A stretch of 64,000 nt of DNA from NCBI RefSeq assembly GCF_004359215.1, contig NC_090615.1, positions 8,406,312-8,470,311 of the forward strand, in the 5' to 3' direction. The stretch is from Bremia lactucae. Its lineage: Eukaryota > Oomycota > Peronosporomycetes > Peronosporales > Peronosporaceae. The position numbers and the translations under genes are program-made. Numbering within the stretch: position 1 is the first letter of the stretch; every line of letters starts with the position of its first letter. The notes below the pieces were generated by a model. It saw only the letters and a program-made list of their open reading frames with translations. It did not search any database and was not told the DNA's origin. Shown piece after piece: positions 55,990 to 64,000 of this stretch.

Positions 55990-57940
55990 AATTCGATGGA
56001 GTTTGATTCCAAAGAACCGTTTATTGCTTCGGAAATGGGTGATCGATCGGATCTTATCCTTTGTGTACCATGGCTTATGAAGCATCAGCCATAAATCGAC
56101 TGGCGTAGTTGCACCGTAGATGCTAGTCATTAATCTCTCGTGGAACGAGCTTTGGCGGGTCATGCTCCCTCCTCATATTGCGACTCATTTGTGCAAGAAT
56201 ATCATACCCCTAGCTCGAAGTGCCCTTTTTATGGTTCGGTGGAAGGAATGTGTGAACAACGTTGTCGTGGGCGACTGACGTTAAGGATGGGTCAGCCTCC
56301 GCAACGGATCTCGTTACCGCAGGGCGACGCCCATGTGAGAATGGCGGAGTCACTCTTGTTTAAAAAGGTAAACCCGTGAGGTGCAAGTCGTAGTGCTGCG
56401 GTCACTATTGCTCCGAAAGTCGTTGTCGCTGAGCGACGCGCAAGTGAAGGGGATGAGTTGCCCCCTGTCCGAGCCAAACCGCTTCTGTCGATGATACTTG
56501 TTCTCCCCGTCCGATAGTACTCGATTTATAATTGAAGAGCTGTTCAGCTCCACCTTCATCGCTTTTAGACGTGTACGGACCACATCTTCTAACGCAGTTA
56601 TGGACAACTCATTAAACCCGTACAGTAGTTCAGGCTTTGCTAGGAGCGGTTCCACCGCAATCTCGTCGAAGCCGTTTCGACCCACGACCGCGGCAACCTT
56701 TTCTGGGACTGAACTATCCCCCTCTTGCACGCACCGCTCTGTGACTAAACCTTCTTCATTCACAAGTGTGTCTTCTAGTAAAGCTTGAAGGATCTAGCGT
56801 ATCCATTTTATCCGCTTATGAAGGAGTTGCGGATGTTGATAGACCCACCTTCAGTGTTGCTCCTGGATCGGAGTATATGGCAAGAGATTAACTTTGGGGT
56901 CGGGTACAAAGTACTATTCTACTTCTCAATGGCCACTGCCCAAAGAGCAAGTCGATGCGATCGATGCATTTTTGTCGCGAAGCATGCAGCGAGCATGGTT
57001 CGAGATTCGAAGTCGACACATTCGTTGCCGACGTTTTGTGTGCGAAAACTCAACATCAAAATGGTGCATGATTTCAATAATGAATACAGTCATTATTTCA
57101 TCGTCGACACCAATTCCTTGCAAGAACTTGTTGCAGAACAACATGGCGAAAGGTAGCATATTTGGTGCGCTAGACAACGGACGTATTTTGTGTCTTTGAC
57201 ATCATCGTTGTCCACCGCAAAGCTGAATGGGGCAAGTCGCGTATTGAGCACCTTAGGTCAGTCTTGACGTGCATGCTTGAGAAGCGCGATATCAATAAAG
57301 GCCTCTTTATGGATGAATAGAGGATGTTTCCTTGGAAAGTATGGGACCCGTGCGATCCGAGAGCATACGGACGATTGCGCAATGGCCAACGCCGACATCT
57401 CAGACAATTTAACGCCAGTGGCTGGAACTTACGAACTACTTGTACACTAATTGCGAGAATTACGCTGATATTACTAGGCTATTGACGAACTCGTTCAAGA
57501 ATGACGCGGCATGGTCATTGTCGAGATAGGTTAAGTATGCTTTTGAAGTAATCAAGTTGATTCTACAGGCAGCACCAACTTTGGCGTTATTGGACGGGGA
57601 TCATCCGTTTAGCGTGGTGGGATGCATCGGATTTGGCCATTAGCTGCGCGCTGCTTCAGCTTAATGACAATAAAATGAGCGTGATATTTCATTCCAGTCG
57701 CGGCAGCTCAAGGCCGCGAAAAGTTTTACGAAGTGCTTGATGAGCAACTTCTCGCGATGAAGTATGCGCTGGTCAAGTTTCGGGTTCATCTGGTAGGCAG
57801 TAAACCTTTTGTTGTCTATACGAGCATGCCCCAGTGAGAGAAGGCGACAAAGTCGCCATATTTGTACCAGCGCAAGGCGCGGTGTTGTCATTCTTTGCGG
57901 AATACAACTTCATGGTAGATTATTAGGCAGGAAATCCGAA
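55990..57940 (+). pseudogene. gypsy PR-RT-RNase H remnant
   Basis: Plus strand pieces: FIASEMGDRSDLILCVPWLM (protease end), DIIVVHRKAEWGKSRIEHLR (following the RT catalytic box), LTNYLYTNCENYADITRLLT, VKYAFEVIKLILQAAPTLAL and RNase H LAMKYALVKFRVHLVGSKPF. Heavily interrupted. Integrase is missing; the sequence stops at an inverted LTR fragment. Confidence 0.7.
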
Positions 57941-57944
57941 CAAG

Positions 57945-58120
57945 AAGAACTTAATTATATTAATACAGTTTTAAATTAACCCTCTTTAAAGCAAGTGTTT
58001 TAAAGAGAGTCTTCCTCTGCACGAACTAGTGTACGTGAAGTGACGTGAGTAACCACTCGCACTGAGGCAGTGCGAAGTGGACTTGTTCTAAGCAGTACAA
58101 GTCAGTAGTGCCCCGTTACA
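57945..58120 (-). repeat. Inverted LTR end (F2-like)
   Basis: Ends GTGCCCCGTTACA at 58120, the reverse of a TGTAACGGGGCAC start, and contains TTAATATTAATACAG-like sequence shared with the inverted copy at 44500-44790. It also carries hairpins such as TCGCACT/AGTGCGA and GACTTGT/ACAAGTC. Confidence 0.6.
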
Positions 58121-59049
58121 AAAGGGTTGTATTAATGGAAATCCGATGAAGGTTACGGGGCACCATGGAAGCAAAACAACTGTGTCACTCCTGAACTGCC
58201 ACAACGATGACCTAAAATCGAGTGGCACGTATTTTCATGAGTGTAACTTAACCAAAACGTGACGCCTACTCTGACAATAGTCGCGTACACGACACACCCC
58301 GTTACAGGGACCTGGCCCTCCGGCACACGCTATATGTGCGCCACATTCACAACCTTAAATTTCAATCAACTAAATAGAAAATTATAACTGATGTTATGAC
58401 CTTATATCATCTCTTAGGCTAATAGTCCTCTCCAGAATAAACTTAACCGACTATGGGTTCCTTAAACTTACAGCCAGTTAAAACTGGAGCATTGGCTACT
58501 GAATAATAAAATGCTTATGACGCGTCGCTTCAAGCAACCTAGCGCAAGAGGAAGAGTGCGCGTACATTCAACAGAGTAGTGCCACCTCATCGTAATTTGC
58601 TACCAATTTATAGACGTCCCAGCTGTCATTCATTTCATAATGCAGTAACATTTTCCGTGATACGTGCTGCCCGTGAGTTTGACAACAGGATAAACAATTT
58701 TGTTTTACATGAGCTGACTTTTATTGCCTTGCTGCCTCTGACATCAACTCTTATTGTAGGTCTCATATAAACAAAAGGCATACGTCTCAATCCATGACTA
58801 ACGACGATGTCCTACAACAGCTTAAATGATAGAGAGTTTCCGTGGACTCGTGACTCAGGTTCACGCTTGAATAGGTGCCTATTAGGCAAGGCAAACTATT
58901 CTAACACATCAAGGTTAAAATGGAAATTAACCCTTAAGAAACAGAATGGCTTTGGTCTTATAAGGATCATTAAATATTCATTGGCTAGGAGATAGAGACC
59001 TCTGAACAATAAGAAGCGATAAATTTGTCAATAGAAGTTTCAACAAAAT
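58121..59049. other. Repeat-derived, no gene seen
   Basis: A small segment 58152-58306 runs from GTTACGGGGCACC to ACACCCCGTTACA, with LTR-like inverted termini. The rest has short frames (58579-58770 and 58807-58995) without recognisable character. Confidence 0.35.
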
Positions 59050-59198
59050 TGGTACGGATTTATAGTGAGGCCTCGATTACGTCACGTACACTGACGTTCA
59101 GAGAAAGATAACAGGTATCTAAGTGTCCTTAGCTACCAGAGGTCGATACTAACGCTGTAGTAAGGATAAAGAGTAAAACTGCATTAATAAATTGCCTC
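59050..59198 (+). repeat. F2 LTR fragment
   Basis: Matches F2: CAGAGAAAGATAACAGGTAT, AGAGGTCGATACTAACGC and AGAGTAAAACTGCATTAATA. It is cut at about 59198 where mariner-like sequence starts. Confidence 0.65.
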
Positions 59199-59825
59199 CG
59201 CTCGGAATTTTAAGGGGACATTTCTGCGTGGGACTTTTGCTCGGAAATAAAGGGAGCATTGTTCACTTTGCGTGTCATTTTGCATGAGCAACGTAAATCG
59301 AATCATACTGATGTGAAGTTTATGATTGATCAAAGGTAGTGATTGCGGTGCTATCAAGTCGATGCAGTGTCCGCCACTGCTACCTCCACCGCCTCAATGA
59401 TTTTGACAGCGCAGGTAAGATGGTCGGGCAATCGATTTTATTGACTAGGCGATCTTTCGATAAATGGGGAATTCTGTACGTGCCCCCCCTTCCGCATTTG
59501 AGCATCTAATTCATGCAAGATTGATGGGTAAGAAACACCCTGTTCAACTTATTCCTGTCAAGCTCTTTAAATGCTTCTTGAACAGCCGCAATTAAGTCGT
59601 CAATGCTATTCATCACCTTTTGGTATTGCAAAGTCTGGATAGCATTGAAGAAGGCTAAATCAAGCACTTTGTGTCAGGACTGTTAGGTGGCTGACATGAA
59701 TTTGAATATCCATACCGGATTCCTGCCCCGCCTCATTGAACGCGATATCTGCGGGCACGGGCTGATATGCGGCTTGATGTTGCTGTATAACAACAGCTGC
59801 CGATCGGATTTAATTGGGCCATTTG
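59199..59825 (-). pseudogene. Tc1/mariner transposase remnant
   Basis: Minus strand: NEAGQESGMDIQIHV, the QPPNSPD box in a shifted frame, VLDLAFFNAIQTLQYQKVMN and DDLIAAVQEAFKELDRNKLN, FLTHQSCM. This is the C-terminal third of a mariner-type DDE/D transposase, where PPNSPD..VLDL carries the last catalytic acid. It is interrupted by stops and runs into the assembly gap, so the N-terminal part may lie in the gap. Confidence 0.7.
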
Positions 59826-59925
59826 NNNNNNNNNNNNNNNNNNNNNNNNNNNNNNNNNNNNNNNNNNNNNNNNNNNNNNNNNNNNNNNNNNNNNNNNNNN
59901 NNNNNNNNNNNNNNNNNNNNNNNNN
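59826..59925. other. Assembly gap, 100 N
   Basis: Exactly 100 undetermined bases, the conventional size for a gap of unknown length. Confidence 0.99.
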
Positions 59926-61440
59926 ATACTTTAGAAGCCATAATATCCCCAGGATAGGATCATACCGATCGTCCATATCCAAGACAATGAACGGCTCTTC
60001 AGAGTCAAATTCATCAAATCTGATTATTAAGGGTAACAAAACCTACGAGTCGATATGATCGATCCTGTCGCTAGGCGAACGGACACCTTGCTGTTGCTCT
60101 TTAAGTCTTTTATAGCCTTGGCGTACAACACTTGATTCTTCTCCACAGTGGCCTTAGTCGCAAAGTTGTATGACGCGCCTGAGTCAATTAAGACCGTTAC
60201 GGGTCTTAGTACCCCTTCACCTTAGCCAAAACCACCACCTAGTTTGACCGCACTGCGGCCACAGACAAACACAACAGTGTTGTCCTCGGGACTTGGTCTC
60301 CAGGAGTTGGAGGAGGCAACCTTCCTCGTTTCTTGAGAGCGAGTGACTTCCCAGCAGGACATTCGCACCTACTGGGAGACTTCTTTTCCCGACTCTTCAA
60401 CGCTCATTGCGTTCGGAGTTTGCTTCGTCGAAGCAGGCTTGCCATGGACCACCTTCCATGGCTTCTTGGGGCAGTTTCTGCGGTAATGCCCAAGAGCATT
60501 GCACCTGAACAGCTTCCACCAGCTCTCAAGTTTCGCCAGCGCAGCCACGCCCGTTCGGTCGATGATATCTCCATGTGGCAATGCTTTCGGCGAATTCCGT
60601 CGACCGGACGTGGCCCTGGGTCAATCTCGTGCAGCGGTCTTCCAGCAAACCTATGTGCACAGCTTCGTTAAACGTAGTCGCTTGGCGGCGAAAGAGTACA
60701 GTGCGAACAGGACCGACTCGGACACCGTCCATGAACACCGCGACCTTTACTTCTTCCGACAACAGAGCCCGACCATGGGGGCCTCCGTATTTTAGAGCCC
60801 CATGGCATAGTCCTGATGGACTGATTTTCTTGCTTGCTTCGCGAGAACAACGACCGATGACGGTTAGCCAAACTGGCGATCAGAAACGTCGTTCACATCC
60901 TTTGAGCCATGCACTCCCACGAGACAAGTATCCCGGAGTAGACGTATTCTAGGCCATAACCCACGCCCTTGCCCGACTTCCCAGGTTCGAAAGGGCAAAT
61001 GCCACTTGAGTCAACCTCGCGTCGCGAACTGCCCTGTGCTCAGCGCAATCTGGATCTCCCGGGTCCAGAAGACATAGCTACCTGCTTCCTTCCCGTTGAA
61101 CGTGGGAACGCGGATCTTCACCAGCTTCGACATATCTGGACGCGGCGTATACGACACCGGCGTCGAAGAGGCGCCCTATGCCTCTGCTCTCACAGCCGTA
61201 CGTGCGGCATTTTGGGCCGCCGTACTCACGTGAGCAATAAGAGTGGATTCGGAGCGCTCGAAGCGCTCAACCCGGGCCCTTTGTTGGGCGGCAGTAAGGG
61301 AAGGGAACCCGACAGAAGTCTCTAAGCCAAACAGGCTTACCGTCTTTTCAAGCGTCGCCCAATGGGCATCAAAAAGGTGAAATAGTCCCGCTTGAGAGGT
61401 ATATAGTCTTCAGGGTCATCCATCCTGAGTGCCATCCAGA
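59926..61440 (-). pseudogene. gypsy gag-protease remnant
   Basis: Minus strand Gag: LTAAQQRARVERFERSESTL, MSKLVKIRVPTFNGKEGSYV followed by FWTREIQ, VFMDGVRVGPVRTVLFRRQA, and a knuckle KLFRCNALGHYRRNC whose first Cys is lost. Protease: VLIDSGASYNFATKATVEKN (active-site DSGA), VSVRLATGSIIST, and FIVLDMDDRYDPILGILWLL. RT is absent because the gap intervenes. Confidence 0.75.
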
Positions 61441-61629
61441 TTATTTCAATCCTTGGCCGCGGGATTGATTACAAGTGCTATCAGGTGTGACACGGTCACA
61501 CAGCAACTCCCAGAGGAAGTTCTAAACTGTTATAAATTGAGATCTATAAGCAGTCTAACTACAGTAATTAACGAGGCTACTAAATGCTACTATTTTAGTA
61601 CTACTGAATATTAATACTCCGTACTTGAG
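61441..61629. other. Non-coding, with a short palindrome
   Basis: GTGTGAC-acg-GTCACAC at about 61485-61501 may be an LTR terminus. Nothing else seen. Confidence 0.3.
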
Positions 61630-62290
61630 GTGCCGACACGTGTCATTTGTAGCTTATCCAGTTCCAAGCAGAACAGATGGGTCTTCACGGGACCATCCGT
61701 AAGACCTTGCATGAACACCGTAATCAACGTGTGTTCATGAACTGGATTGTTCGTGATACAACTCGCTTAGAGTCGTATGTGCTGGGCATAAGCGTCAAAA
61801 TCACGCTTGCTTTGCTTGAGTTTCAGAAGCTCCGATCGAGCTCTGAACTCAGCCCTAGGCGGTTCAAACGTCGTCTGTTTAAGCCGGGCTTTAAAGCCTC
61901 TAGCAATTCAGGGTCATACGGGTCGCGCAACTTAAGGCCTAATGCCCAAGCTTTGGCACGACCTGCCAAATTTGACTGAGCAATTGCGACTTGCAGTTGC
62001 TCGTCAACTATTTGACGAGCCCTTATGGCATCGTCCAACTCGAAGAACCATCTTGAAAGAGAAAGTCTTCTTCGACTCCCCTATACTTAGAGATGTCTAT
62101 TTGAGCATAAGAACGTTTAAACGCCCACAATGGGCACTTTGTCCGAAATCTTGATGTGACATTTGGTCTTAAGGACCTGTGATATTTGGGCATATGGTTT
62201 CCGACGAGGGTACCCAAAGAAGAACGATATTTTGGAATATATCGGAATAATGGGCTCCGATAATTTTGTGAAATTGTCAAAAAGACATTG
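61630..62290 (-). pseudogene. gypsy gag remnant
   Basis: Minus strand: DISKYRGVEEDFLFQ, then FFELDDAIRARQIVDEQLQV, AIAQSNLAGRAKAWALGLKL, FRARSELLKLKQSKRDFDAY and TVFMQGLTDGPVKTHLF in shifted frames. This is the Gag core of a Ty3/gypsy element. It is truncated at about 61630. Confidence 0.7.
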
Positions 62291-62463
62291 TCATGTAGCC
62301 TTTTCTTTTCGACTCTGTTTGAGGGAGGCGCTAGTAAGCGCTCCTTTTTGCTATCGAGCGCGCACACTAGCTTTTAGAACCTGTACGTTTCTTTTATTGG
62401 TCGAAATGGTACTATAATATGCTTTTTAAGTTTATAATCTTCAAATTCATCCCAAACTCTGCA
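62291..62463. other. No feature seen
   Basis: AT-rich interval between the gag remnant and the MULE pseudogene; it may contain the MULE terminal sequence, not identified. Confidence 0.3.
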
Positions 62464-64000
62464 ATGAGCAACATAGAATCAATCAAAGAGCGCGTATTTA
62501 CCACCTTCAATGATGCTTGCGCAGCTGTAGACGCATGCATGAAGGACGAGGGCTTTGTTTTGTCCATTAAAACAAAGCGACGTGTAGGGAATAGGAAAGA
62601 CGGTGACATGAAAGGTGTTGTTCTGAAATGCTCTTACGCGGGGAAGGCAAAGCAGTTGGCACCTGGTGTTTAGCGTAAGCGTGTCACTGCAATTCGTAGC
62701 AATGGGTGCGCCTTCTCTTGCCTCATCGCCAGGCGAAAGGTACTGAAAGAGACGCATTAAAGGACCTTCTCGCCAGTGAAAGTAACAGTCAATGTATACA
62801 ACCACGGACCTTTCGCCGAACCTTCTGCACATCTTAGAAATCGTGCCGTGAATACAGAACAGCAACAAGAGGTCATTCAGCTGTCTACCGTCGGGCTCAA
62901 ACCCACGCAAATTGTTAGCACCCTGCAAAAGAAGGGTGTCACGATTACACCTCGCGACGTGTACAATCTCAAGCAGGCAAGTGCTCGCGTATCCTTGGCA
63001 GTCGTTCTTTTCTCCAGGCATTACTTGACAGCCTTGAAAGCAGCAAAAATGCGCGATATTATACTCAGTTTGATGCACAGATACGGCTTTCGCATCTCTA
63101 TATAGTCCCTTCATCCGCCCAAGGAGATATGCAGCAAGTTTTCAGCCGCCAAGGTATGGTTTATTGACTCAGCCTACAAAACTAATCGGTTCGGCTTGCC
63201 CTTGATGCATATTGTAGTAGTTACCTCCACTACTCAAACATTCACGTTCGCATACTGCTTTATGGCCGCAGAGAGGGGGAAACTACATGTGGGCATTACA
63301 ATTGTTTAAAGCAGGTGCTTCAAACATTCTTTGTCACACCAACAATTTTTGTGACGGATCGGAAACTTGCCCTGATGAATGCTCTTGATACTGTCTTTCT
63401 GGATGCAAACTTTCTGCTCTGCCGATGACACTAAGCAATGAACATTTTGGCAAAGAAAGGGGATCGTTCGACAGCGTTGATGCCTCCGAAACGTTTCTGC
63501 ATCAGTGGAACCTTCTTGTGCTGTCATTAACACCAGACGAGTACGAGAGCCAGCTCGGGAAAATGCGCACGAGTTTCCCGCACCACGTCGTGATCTACCT
63601 TGAGGAGATATGGCTGCGCTACAAGGACCGATTGTGGCTGCTTTCTTGTGAGACAAGCTGAATTTTGGGCACTCTGCTACATCAAGAGTCGAAAGCGCTC
63701 ATGCTGCTATCAAAAATTGGCTTGCTGTGTTAACGGGCGGCTTGTTGACAGTTGACACAGCTTGCCGGCTCGCCTGCGAAGGGCAGCTTGCTGCTATCCG
63801 ACACCAAACCGCCGTTGAGAGCTCAAAGGCAGACTTGAGATTTAAAATAACTTTCTCTGCAGACGGGCAAAGTATCGATAGCAGGATTGGAACCGGCCTT
63901 CCAGCAATTCAAACATAGGGAGGTGGAATGTGACTGCCAAGGACTGTTCACCAAGCACGCATTTCGATCTCGATCAGCCAAGACCCTGTCGCCCTGAAGG
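62464..64000 (+). pseudogene. MULE (Mutator-like) transposase, runs off window
   Basis: From ATG 62464: ESIKERVFTTFNDACAAVDA, DEGFVLSIKTKRR and KGVVLKCSYAGKAK form the FAR1-like N-terminal domain. NVYNHGPFAEPSAHLRNRAV, QLSTVGLKPTQIVSTLQKKG and TPRDVYNLKQ follow. The catalytic core has FIDSAYKTNRFGLPLMHIVV (first D), VTDRKLALMNALDTVFLDAN (second D) and HSATSRVESAHAAIKNWLAV (E). The region from the start to the core is interrupted by a stop at about 62671 and by several frameshifts, so no intact transposase is encoded. The right end lies beyond the window. Confidence 0.8.

Overview
The window looks like a piece of an oomycete nuclear genome, most likely a Phytophthora or downy-mildew relative (Peronosporaceae). 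This placement rests on the family character of the genes and repeats and was not tested by a search. The left quarter holds closely packed intron-containing genes. The rest is a graveyard of nested retroelements and DNA transposons.

Layout. 1-15.5 kb is gene-rich: a TBC (Rab-GAP-like) gene cut by the window edge (-), a 15-exon DMC1 meiotic recombinase (+), a four-exon six-blade kelch protein (-), a small cysteine-rich protein (-) divergent from a 2,803-residue NCoR/SMRT/POWERDRESS-like double-SANT corepressor (+). 15.5-23.7 kb is a Ty3/gypsy chromovirus (A1, 15672-23159, perfect 5-bp target duplication) nested in an older LTR. 23.7-27.3 kb holds an unusual retroelement-associated ORF, a tRNA-like relic and copia/gypsy remnants. 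27.4-33.3 kb is a decayed gypsy element (C). 34.6-37.9 kb is a second chromovirus (D) with a hairpin-saturated 3' part. 37.9-38.4 kb is a MULE fragment. 38.8-42.6 kb is a deleted, inverted relative of A1 (A2). 43.1-44.4 kb is one intact 436-codon gene stranded among repeats, with an LTR fragment just upstream. 45.8-54.1 kb is a copia element present twice as near-identical 4.17-kb blocks joined by a single N, probably an assembly artefact. 54.1-64 kb holds more copia, gypsy, mariner and MULE remnants and a 100-N gap.

Main unexpected signals. (1) In A1 and A2 a coding-like reading frame runs antisense to pol, starts beside the 3' LTR and overlaps the chromodomain tail-to-tail. (2) Element D carries a different antisense frame whose product is recognisably homologous to the frame at 23.7-25.3 kb, sharing an LPCxxWxDxCPxC signature. 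(3) The 3' part of D is packed with perfect short inverted repeats: fifteen stems of 7-26 bp in 1.5 kb were verified by eye. Longer perfect arms (27 bp at 33126-33194, 26 bp at 36471-36529) fall in the same kind of sequence.

Almost all retroelement reading frames carry stops and frameshifts and are called pseudogenes. Intron boundaries of DMC1, the kelch gene and the SANT gene were placed by hand from GT/AG and frame continuity; the summed exons are exact multiples of three in all three cases.
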